DNA of 5,678 nt from Candidatus Latescibacterota bacterium (GTDB lineage: Bacteria; Latescibacterota; UBA2968; UBA8231): positions 1-5,678 of the forward strand of contig DPVW01000097.1 in NCBI GenBank assembly GCA_003529325.1. Direction: 5' to 3'. Under the pieces are notes generated by a model. It saw only the letters and a list, made by a program, of their open reading frames with translations, made no database searches and was not told the DNA's origin. Both the position numbers and the translations under genes were made by a program. Every line of letters starts with the position of its first letter. Position 1 is the first letter of the stretch. Positions 1-5,522 of this stretch are shown piece by piece.

Positions 1-885
1 GCCAACGTAGGCCGCTTCGGCCAGCGCGGCGATCTTCTTCACGTTGGTGATACCACCGGCAAGCGAAAGATCGGGCCGTACATACGCCGCACCTTGATGA
101 TTCAGCAGATCGCGGAACTGGTATGCGGTGTACAGGCGTTCGCCCATGGCCAGTGGAATCGGTTGCTGCTGAGCCACCCATCCCCACTGGTCCATGTTCT
201 CCGGTTCGATGGGATCTTCAAAGAAGTAGAGATTGAACGGCTCGAGGGCCCTGCCGAGACCGATGGCCTCTGCCGGCGTCAACCGGTTGACGACGTCGAT
301 CATGATATCGATGTCGGGCCCGGCGGCCTCACGAACTGCAGCCACTCGCTCCACCGCATTGTTCTGCATCCCGGAAAAACTCATCCTTTCGAGACCGAGT
401 CCTTCTTCAAAATCGGCAGCTCCGAAATCACCGAATGGATAGATCCGCAGGGCCGTAAACCCTTCTTCCACCCTCGCCGATGCCTGCTGTGCCAGTTCTT
501 CCGGCGAGTTGCCACCCAGATGGGTGTAGAGTCGGACTTTCTCACGAACGGGACCGCCGAGAAGTTCGTACACAGGTTTTCCGAGGGACTTGCCCTTGAT
601 GTCCCAGAGTGCGATATCGATGGCTCCCATCGCCGCCATCATGTCGGCTCCGCCCCGAAACAGCTGCCGACGAAACATGTGTTGCCAGTGCTTTTCGATA
701 TGGAGAGGATCCTTGCCGACGAGATACTCGGAACAGTAGCCGACCGCCGCCCGCGGCACAAAGGGAGTTCCGCCCGTGCCGGATGCCGGATGAAGTTCGC
801 CTACGCCGGTGATACCCTCGTCGGTTTCGACCTTCACATAGTTGTATCTGTCCACGGCGAGTGTGATCAGGGCTGTGACTTTCAT
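1..885 (-). CDS. Enolase-superfamily (mandelate racemase/muconate lactonizing type) acid-sugar dehydratase-like protein, C-terminus cut by window edge
   Basis: The minus strand reads without a stop from an ATG at 885 to the window edge, giving 295 residues of a family usually about 370-400 long. The N-terminal capping domain is recognisable (VKVETDEGITGVGE, residues 17-30; AAMGAIDIALWDIKGKSLG about 84-102, with YELLGG just after). The barrel follows with the three expected metal ligands: D197 (MIDVVNRLTP), E223 (FFEDPIEP) and E249 (MGERLYT). D272 in RPDLSLAGGIT fits the Asp of the family's Asp-His dyad; the His would lie beyond the edge. The fold resembles galactonate-dehydratase-like enzymes, which remove water from sugar acids in the cytoplasm to give 2-keto-3-deoxy acids. 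Oddities: the second-strand motif often read as KFDP is RIYP (147-150), and the position two after D197, usually His or Asn, is V199. Substrate is therefore not assignable. GAGAG lies about 6-7 bases upstream of the ATG. It is divergent from the hydrolase gene at 1042. Confidence 0.9.
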   Translation of the reverse strand, partial: MKVTALITLAVDRYNYVKVETDEGITGVGELHPASGTGGTPFVPRAAVGYCSEYLVGKDPLHIEKHWQHMFRRQLFRGGADMMAAMGAIDIALWDIKGKSLGKPVYELLGGPVREKVRLYTHLGGNSPEELAQQASARVEEGFTALRIYPFGDFGAADFEEGLGLERMSFSGMQNNAVERVAAVREAAGPDIDIMIDVVNRLTPAEAIGLGRALEPFNLYFFEDPIEPENMDQWGWVAQQQPIPLAMGERLYTAYQFRDLLNHQGAAYVRPDLSLAGGITNVKKIAALAEAAYVG

Positions 886-1041
886 ATTGGTCTCTCGGGG
901 TGATCGCGTCGGCCTGCACAACGGACGCGGTAATCGGTCATCGCCAATTGTTCCCAGATGGTTTTTTTGCGTTGTGTAGTAGGATATATCCGGCGGAGGT
1001 GGTTTGGCCACTCTGATACGTGGAAAGGGCAGGTACTCGAC
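886..1041. promoter_or_regulatory. Divergent intergenic region with perfect palindrome GGATATATCC
   Basis: This 156-base gap separates two genes transcribed away from each other, so it should hold both promoters. A perfect 10-bp palindrome, GGATATATCC, lies at 982-991 in a locally AT-rich patch just after a run of seven T (962-968). It could overlap a -10 element for the rightward gene or be a short operator, but no -35/-10 pair with good spacing is evident on either strand. For the rightward gene, an AGG eight bases before the ATG at 1042 is a weak ribosome binding site. The frame is also open upstream to an ATG at 958, but those extra 28 residues do not resemble the family. The promoter call is inference from layout. 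Confidence 0.35.
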
Positions 1042-2676
1042 ATGTCGCAGACGCATACGGGGCATACCCATCGATCGACCGTGACGGGCACTCGCGGCAT
1101 GGTCAGTTCGGCACACCCGCTGGCTTCGCTGGCCGGACTCAGAGTGCTCATCGACGGTGGCAATGCCATCGATGCCGCCGTGGCCACCGCCGCCGCCTTA
1201 AACGTGGTAGAGCCCTACATGTCCGGCATCGGTGGTGCCGGCTTCATGCACATCTACAGTACTCGCGACCAGTCGCAAAGGGTGCTGGATTACATGGGGT
1301 TGTCGGCGAAAGCCGCCACGCTCGATCTTTTCGACGACGAGGAACGACGGCTACGAGGCCCGTTCCCCGTCCTGGTTCCGGGTGCTTGTGGTGGCTGGCT
1401 GGAGGCTCTCGACCGGTACGGAACAATGGACCCTCTGACCGTTTTCGGCCCCGCGATCGAGTATGCAGAGTCGGGATTCGCGGTGACCGTGAAGAACCAC
1501 GAGTTCATCGCTGGCGCTGCAACAGATCTGTTGCGGTACGCCGGATCGGACGTACCATATCTGATCGATGCGAGGGCGCCCGCGCCCGGTGACGTCATCG
1601 TCCAGCAGGACCTTGCCACCACCCTGCGTACCGTCGCCGAGGCCGGTGCCGAGGTCTTCTATGAAGGGGAACTCGGTCGACGGATCGTCGAGCATCTGCA
1701 GAACCTCGGTGGACTGCTGACCAGGGCAGATCTCAGAGGATTCCGCCCCATGTGGCAGGAACCCATCTCGACGACCTACCGGGGGTACACGATCAGTGGT
1801 CCACCCCCTCCCTGTCAGACCGCTCAGTATCTGCTGCAGTTGAACATGCTCGAAGGCTACGATCTGGGCGACATGGGTCACAATACCGAGCAGGCACTGC
1901 ACCTGTTCCTTGAGTCGGCAAAGCTGGCCGTCGCCGATCGCACACTCTACACCGGTATCCCGAGTCCACCCATCGACGGCCTGCTCAGCAAGGGCTACGC
2001 CGCGTCGCGACGAGGGTTGATCGGCGACCAGGCCAAGTCGTCCGGAGGCGACATATTCCACGCCGCTCTGCGTGAGGATCAGGTCCGTCCGGGAGACTCG
2101 CAGGGGTGGATGCAGACGGAGTGCACGACCCACTTCGATACGATCGACGCGGAGGGCAACGCGGTGTCCGTCACGCAGAGCCTCGGGGCAGGATTCGGGT
2201 CTGCCCTGGTCGTGCCCGGGACGGGGATCGTGCTGAACAATCTGGGCCGGTGGTTCGACTACACCGATGGTAGTCCCAACGTGATCGGGCCAGCCAAGAA
2301 GATCGAGATGCCCATGTCGCCGGCGCAGATCTGGGACGAGCATGGGCTGCGGTTGCTCGTCGGGACGCCGGGCAGCTATGGGATCCTGCAGACGACACCG
2401 CAGATGATCATCAACGCCCTCGACCACGGGATGAATATCCAGGCCGCCATCGAGGCACCCCGGGTGAAGACAGCCCAGGGATTCGGGGCCGACGTCGAGA
2501 CGAGAATCCCCGCCGCTGTCCTTGAGGGTTTGGAGAGACGCGGGCACGAACTGAACCGCCTCGGAGCCTGGTCCGCAGGTGTGGGCGGCGGTCAGGGGAT
2601 CTGGGTGGATCCGGACAGCGGCTCGTTCATGGGCGGCGCCGATCCCAGGCGGGACGGGTACGCCATCGGCTGGTGA
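1042..2676 (+). CDS. Gamma-glutamyltransferase-family Ntn hydrolase (probable non-glutamyl amidohydrolase/acylase)
   Basis: From the ATG at 1042 this gives 544 residues, typical for the family, which is made as a precursor that cuts itself into a large and a small subunit. The large-subunit signature is at 18-68 (RGMVSSAHPLAS, GGNAIDAAVATAAALNVVEP, GIGGAGF). The cleavage site and nucleophile is T362 in CTTHFDTIDAEGNAVSVTQS. Small-subunit landmarks follow: GIVLNN (395-400), PMSPAQIW (424-431), GTPGS (441-445) and ADPRRDGYAIGW at the C-terminus. There is no signal peptide, so it is probably cytoplasmic. True gamma-glutamyltransferases use an Arg in a REKAP-like motif, a Ser-Ser pair before MSP and an Asp after the NN to hold the glutamyl group. 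Here these are M85, M423-P424 and LGRW (401-404), and the GTPGG motif ends in Ser. I infer amidohydrolase or acylase activity on another amide substrate, as in the broader family (cephalosporin acylase, oxamate amidohydrolase). The start at 1042 is preferred because homology begins just after it. Confidence 0.92.
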   Translation: MSQTHTGHTHRSTVTGTRGMVSSAHPLASLAGLRVLIDGGNAIDAAVATAAALNVVEPYMSGIGGAGFMHIYSTRDQSQRVLDYMGLSAKAATLDLFDDEERRLRGPFPVLVPGACGGWLEALDRYGTMDPLTVFGPAIEYAESGFAVTVKNHEFIAGAATDLLRYAGSDVPYLIDARAPAPGDVIVQQDLATTLRTVAEAGAEVFYEGELGRRIVEHLQNLGGLLTRADLRGFRPMWQEPISTTYRGYTISGPPPPCQTAQYLLQLNMLEGYDLGDMGHNTEQALHLFLESAKLAVADRTLYTGIPSPPIDGLLSKGYAASRRGLIGDQAKSSGGDIFHAALREDQVRPGDSQGWMQTECTTHFDTIDAEGNAVSVTQSLGAGFGSALVVPGTGIVLNNLGRWFDYTDGSPNVIGPAKKIEMPMSPAQIWDEHGLRLLVGTPGSYGILQTTPQMIINALDHGMNIQAAIEAPRVKTAQGFGADVETRIPAAVLEGLERRGHELNRLGAWSAGVGGGQGIWVDPDSGSFMGGADPRRDGYAIGW

Positions 2677-2711
2677 CATCCGGCCAGCAGAACCGCAGGA
2701 TCGTATCGCGA

Positions 2712-3051
2712 TCAGCGCAGGGCATCGGCGACGAAGGCGGTATTGCCCTGGGTTACCTGGATGGGGACCGGGCCCATACCCGCATCCGCTGGCGCGACAC
2801 ATCGGCCATGGCGGGAATGCCAGCAACGACAGCATCGATCTGCTCGTTGGTGAGCAGAACATGATCGAGCGGTATCGAGCACCCATTCGATCTCGCCCTG
2901 GCCCATGTCATCCTGCCCGGCGGCGGCGAGTTGACCGCAAGGTGTCCGTGCAGTTGACGGCAAACGCTGCGCCGATGCCGATGAGTTGGCCGACTGGCGT
3001 GTCCGCGGTCAATCCGCCACCGTCCTGATCATCGACGATTCTCTGGATCGC
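2712..3051 (-). pseudogene. Multiply frameshifted coding remnant, possibly carboxymuconolactone decarboxylase/AhpD-like
   Basis: No intact gene spans this stretch. On the minus strand, coding-like pieces appear in successive different frames. About 3048-2937 reads IQRIVDDQDGGG followed by PVGQLIGIGAAFAVNCTDTL. About 2936-2865 reads GQLAAAGQDDMGQGEIEWVLD. About 2872-2780 reads PLDHVLLTNEQIDAVVAGIP and continues to MADVSRQRM. About 2774-2712 ends with GPVPIQVTQGNTAFVADALR and a TGA. Placed end to end, the first two pieces resemble the carboxymuconolactone decarboxylase/AhpD pattern, in which an LIxIGxAxAxxC helix precedes a GQAxxAGAsxxEIxxxL segment. That family normally has CxxC, but here the second Cys position reads Thr (CTDT). 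The switches of frame, with stops in each frame, suggest an old dead gene. The family assignment is tentative; the remnant nature is better supported because no single frame looks coding throughout. Confidence 0.35.
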
Positions 3052-3319
3052 CTACATACTGGTCGTGACACTGACCGGCACCCAACTCACAGATCAGGTG
3101 ACGGGTCCAGGGCTGCGTCGGCTCGGGCGGACATTCCCACCACGACGCGTGTTTCGTGCTGGAGTCGCCACCACCGACAAAATCGAGGCTGCCTGTTCCG
3201 GTCAGGTCATGGAGGCAGCCGCCGGCCTCGAGGGAGGGATAGCTGTCGAGCAGGACTCGCTCGGCGGGGATACCGTGATAGATCGTTGTGCGCTGGAAGT
3301 GTGGGAATTCGCCCATCAC
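3029..3319 (-). pseudogene. Truncated N-terminal part of an FG-GAP/VCBS-repeat-like protein
   Basis: A minus-strand frame runs from GTG at 3319 (or ATG at 3316, preceded by AGGAG eight bases upstream) to TGA at 3029, about 95 residues. It begins GEFPHFQRTTIYHGIPAERV and contains DLTGTGSLDFVGGGDSS (about 38-54), which resembles the Asp/Gly-rich FG-GAP/VCBS blade motif, and a Trp-rich ASWWECPPEPTQPWTRHLIC segment (58-77). Proteins with such repeats are usually several hundred residues long beta-propellers with repeated Asp-Gly-rich calcium-binding turns. Here homology-like sequence stops around HDQYVGD (85-91), exactly where another family member would continue into the next blade, and a short out-of-family tail follows. 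I read this as the surviving 5' end of a larger gene whose remainder was deleted or scrambled. It could still be translated as a short peptide, since start and ribosome binding site look sound. The family call rests on pattern resemblance only. Confidence 0.5.
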
Positions 3320-3426
3320 CCTCGCTCCTCGCTGGCCCCGGGGGAACGACCTGCCTACAGTACTTCACATACCGTCGGTACACCAGAGGCTTGAGCGATC
3401 AGTCCCAATTTCCAGAGAGAGCCGCC
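3320..3426. promoter_or_regulatory. Divergent gap upstream of the ThuA-like gene with 11-base inverted repeat and ribosome binding site
   Basis: This 107-base stretch lies between the start of the truncated FG-GAP-like frame and the ThuA-like gene, so it probably carries the ThuA promoter. TACCGTCGGTA at 3370-3380 is a perfect inverted repeat with one central base and could be a small operator half-site. AGAGAGA at 3414-3420, six bases before the ATG at 3427, is a purine-rich ribosome binding site that fixes the ThuA start. No convincing -35/-10 pair was identified. Operator function is speculation. Confidence 0.35.
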
Positions 3427-4206
3427 ATGATTCGGGTCACAGTGTGGGGTGAGAATGTCCACGAGCGCACCAACGAGGTCGTCAGGAGCGTTTATCCCGA
3501 GGGCATGCATACGACCATAGCCGAGGGCTTTGGCGCAGATCCCGAGATCGAGGTGCGCACCGCAACTCTCGATCAGGACGACGACCACGGCTTGTCGGAA
3601 ACAATCCTGGACGAGACCGATGTCCTCGTCTGGTGGGGACACGCCGCCCACGGAAAGGTGCGGGACGAGGTGGTGGCCCGAGCCAAAAAGCGAGTGCTCG
3701 AGGGGATGGGTCTCATCCTGCTGCACTCGGCCCACTATTCGAAAATCTTCAAGAGTCTCATGGGGACCACGTGTTCACTGTGCTGGCGGGAAGCGGGCGA
3801 GAAAGAGCGCCTGTGGGTATGCAACCCCGGCCATCCGATCACTCAGGGCCTGGGGAAATTTTTCGAATTACCCCAGACCGAGATGTATGGTGAACCATTC
3901 GGCGTGCCAGCCCCCGACGAGCAGATTTTCATCAGCTGGTTTGAAGGTGGCGAGGTGTTCCGTTCCGGGATCACCTACTTCCGCGGCAACGGGCGCATCT
4001 TCTACTTCCGTCCCGGACACGAGACCTTCCCCATCTTCTACGACGACAACGTGCGTCTCGTACTGCGCAATGCCGTGCGCTGGGCTCAACCTGTTGGTAG
4101 TCGCTGGGTCGACACTTGTCCGAATGTGCCCATCGACCAGGCACCGGAACCGATCACGAGGCGGGGCAAGGGGCTGCACCAGGATGGTGACGAAGGTTTC
4201 CGCTAA
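3427..4206 (+). CDS. ThuA-like (trehalose utilization) domain protein
   Basis: This is 259 residues, about the usual length for a ThuA-like protein, with a class I glutamine amidotransferase-like fold. Recognisable blocks in order: VTVWGENVHE (4-13), the acidic stretch before TDVLVWWGHAAH (64-75), GLILLHSAHYSKIFKSLMGT (95-114), CWREAGEKERLW (119-130), NPGHPITQG (133-141), PQTEMYGEPF (149-158), ISWFEGGEVFRSG (169-181) and IFYFRPGHETFP (191-202). The WWGH and LHS...H segments carry the conserved His residues. ThuA proteins take part in catabolism of trehalose and related sugars or sugar derivatives, often together with a Gfo/Idh/MocA dehydrogenase; the exact chemistry of this member is not evident. 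There is no signal peptide, so it should be cytoplasmic. The open frame continues 441 bases upstream, but that part is arginine-rich and unlike the family, so the ATG at 3427 is chosen. The last 35 or so residues are a polar tail outside the domain. It converges on the broken oxidoreductase gene with a 17-base gap. Confidence 0.92.
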   Translation: MIRVTVWGENVHERTNEVVRSVYPEGMHTTIAEGFGADPEIEVRTATLDQDDDHGLSETILDETDVLVWWGHAAHGKVRDEVVARAKKRVLEGMGLILLHSAHYSKIFKSLMGTTCSLCWREAGEKERLWVCNPGHPITQGLGKFFELPQTEMYGEPFGVPAPDEQIFISWFEGGEVFRSGITYFRGNGRIFYFRPGHETFPIFYDDNVRLVLRNAVRWAQPVGSRWVDTCPNVPIDQAPEPITRRGKGLHQDGDEGFR

Positions 4207-4223
4207 CTGACCGAACTTGCCGC

Positions 4224-4466
4224 CTACACGTCCCGAAATAGATGATCTTCGACAGGCAGAGGGACCGTCACCCCGTTCATCGCGGAAAGCAGACCCGCTT
4301 CCATGATCTCCTGCGCATCCCGCGCCAGGTCCGCATTCGGCAGGCCAACAGGCTCGACGCCGGACTGAATGCATTCGACGAAATATGTCGGCCCATTCAT
4401 GCCTCAGATTCGTCCACAAGTGGTCGTGTGCCATGCCCAATGCCGCCACGCGTATTTTTCAGCCAT
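4224..4466 (-). pseudogene. Gfo/Idh/MocA oxidoreductase gene with large internal deletion and a frameshift
   Basis: The start is well marked: ATG at 4466 with GGAGG at 4473-4477, six bases away. The frame begins MAEKYA, then loses a base near 4444-4451; in the neighbouring frame it continues AALGMAHDHLWTNLR, the first Rossmann strand and helix of a Gfo/Idh/MocA oxidoreductase. Around 4391-4404 the sequence jumps, back in the original frame, to the family's C-terminal end: NGPTYFVECIQSGVEPVGLP, then ADLARDAQEIMEAGLLSAMN, VTVPLPVEDHLF and a TAG at 4224. A complete gene encodes roughly 330-400 residues, so about 250 or more codons are missing, including the rest of the NAD(P)-binding domain and the catalytic Lys region. 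With the frameshift unrepaired, translation stops after 18 residues. These enzymes oxidise or reduce sugars and sugar acids with NAD(P). It lies 31 bases after the mannonate dehydratase gene, consistent with a former operon. Confidence 0.85.
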
Positions 4467-4472
4467 CTCGGA

Positions 4473-4477
4473 CCTCC
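4473..4477 (-). promoter_or_regulatory. Strong ribosome binding site of the broken oxidoreductase gene
   Basis: The minus strand reads GGAGG here, six bases before the ATG at 4466. It is the best Shine-Dalgarno match in the window and decides the start of the remnant. Its survival suggests that the inactivation is recent. Confidence 0.7.
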
Positions 4478-4497
4478 ATCCACGGTGTTGGATCGGC

Positions 4498-5493
4498 TCA
4501 CTCGTAGGGCAGATTGCGAGACTGCATCATGCCGATCATATACCCAAAGGCGAAGATCTTCCCCAACACACCGTAGCCGCGTGTTTTTTCGGCATCCTCA
4601 TCCCCCATGGCCGGCGCATGGTCAGGGCGGATGGCGCCGTCGAATCCAGCTTTGGAGTAGATCTCGAGCATGCGGGCCATGTCTGTCGGGCCATTGTCAT
4701 GAAAGGTCTCCGTGAAGCGCGTGTCCGCCGTGCCCTCCACATCGCGGTAGTGGATGAAGACCACTTTGTCTTGCTCGGTGAATTCCTGGGCAACGGCATA
4801 GATGTCCTCACCCATGGCCCGGAAGTTCCCCTGGCAGAAGGTGATGCAGTTGCTCGGGCTCGGTGCGATCTTTAGCAGCCGCCGGTAGGCGTCGGCGCTG
4901 ACCATGATCTGGGCGGAGCCTTGATACGGATGGATGGGCGGATCGTTGGGATGATAGCCCATGCGGACACCGGCCTTCTCGGCGACGGGGACAATACGCT
5001 CCAGAAGCCAGGTCAAATTGTCCCACAGTTCTTCCTCGGTCTGCACCTCGCCATCATCCTCACGGGGCTGTTCATTCGATTGCGCGTAGTCGAACTGCGA
5101 CGAGATGGCGCCGCCGCGCATGGGCACCCATCCTGTACGCGAGCCACCCTTACCCAGGTTGTAACACAGCACGGGAATCCCGGCCTTGCCCATGGCCTCC
5201 ACGGCGGCGATGTAGTCGCGCAGTTCTTCGTCCCGGCCAGGGGTGCCGCGACGAATGTTGTCGGCCCGGACCGGTGTCATCGTTTCGTACACGGGAATGG
5301 AAAACCCCGCCTCGGCCCATTCGTCCTTCTGTTGACGCATGGCCGCTTCGTACTGATCTCTGCCCACCTCGTGCAGCGGGGCTGAGGTGATGCAGGACTT
5401 GATCCCCATCTCCCTGCAGATCTTGACCCTGTCGGGATGGTTGTTGGGGCTTCTGCCAAGGACCATAGACAGTCTGAATTTTCCTTGTGGCAT
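4498..5493 (-). CDS. uxuA: Mannonate dehydratase (UxuA family)
   Basis: This 331-residue protein fits the UxuA family, somewhat shorter than many members (about 350-400). The enzyme dehydrates D-mannonate to 2-keto-3-deoxy-D-gluconate in the hexuronate (glucuronate) pathway, in the cytoplasm, using Mn2+ or Fe2+. It is a TIM barrel of the xylose-isomerase type. Visible motifs: GIKSCITSAPLHEVG (30-44), AGIPVLCYNLGK (104-115) with SRTGWVPMRGG (118-128), RMGYHPNDPP (177-186), NCITFCQGNFRAMGEDI (215-231), VVFIHYRDVEG (244-254), ETFHDNGPTDMARML (262-276), IRPDHAPAM (288-296) and TRGYGVLG (304-311). The family metal ligands appear present as H181, C220, H248 and D291, and the catalytic His and Tyr as H292 and Y307, so it looks active. 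The ATG at 5493 has a purine-rich AAGAGA about ten bases upstream. It follows the gene tail at 5523 by 29 bases and precedes the broken oxidoreductase by 31, so it was probably in one transcript with both. Related sugar acids are possible substrates. Confidence 0.9.
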   Translation of the reverse strand: MPQGKFRLSMVLGRSPNNHPDRVKICREMGIKSCITSAPLHEVGRDQYEAAMRQQKDEWAEAGFSIPVYETMTPVRADNIRRGTPGRDEELRDYIAAVEAMGKAGIPVLCYNLGKGGSRTGWVPMRGGAISSQFDYAQSNEQPREDDGEVQTEEELWDNLTWLLERIVPVAEKAGVRMGYHPNDPPIHPYQGSAQIMVSADAYRRLLKIAPSPSNCITFCQGNFRAMGEDIYAVAQEFTEQDKVVFIHYRDVEGTADTRFTETFHDNGPTDMARMLEIYSKAGFDGAIRPDHAPAMGDEDAEKTRGYGVLGKIFAFGYMIGMMQSRNLPYE

Positions 5494-5522
5494 GAGTTGT
5501 CTCTTTTCGGGATTTTACCGAC

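Noticed and set aside
94..903. A 269-codon plus-strand open frame opposite the enolase-superfamily gene
   Set aside because: It is the complement of a gene with conserved metal-ligand motifs; its own translation is His/Arg-rich and unlike any family I recognise.
958..1041. Alternative upstream start of the hydrolase at 958
   Set aside because: The 28 extra residues are not a plausible signal peptide (arginine-rich core) and lie outside the family domain; the region is better explained as promoter DNA.
2699..2713. Hairpin GATCG-TATCG-CGATC after the hydrolase gene as a terminator
   Set aside because: The stem is only five base pairs and is not followed by a T-rich stretch, so it does not meet the pattern of an intrinsic terminator.
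1351..2886. A 511-codon open frame on the minus strand opposite the hydrolase gene
   Set aside because: It is antisense to a clearly recognisable Ntn hydrolase, is rich in Arg, Pro, Gly and Cys, and has no family-like motifs. Long antisense frames are expected in GC-rich genes.
2986..3426. N-terminal extension of the ThuA-like reading frame
   Set aside because: The extra 147 residues are arginine- and serine-rich, overlap coding-like minus-strand sequence, and precede a good ribosome binding site and ATG at 3427 where family similarity starts.
4369..4875. Plus-strand open frames opposite the mannonate dehydratase
   Set aside because: They are complements of a gene with intact catalytic residues and show no coherent motifs.
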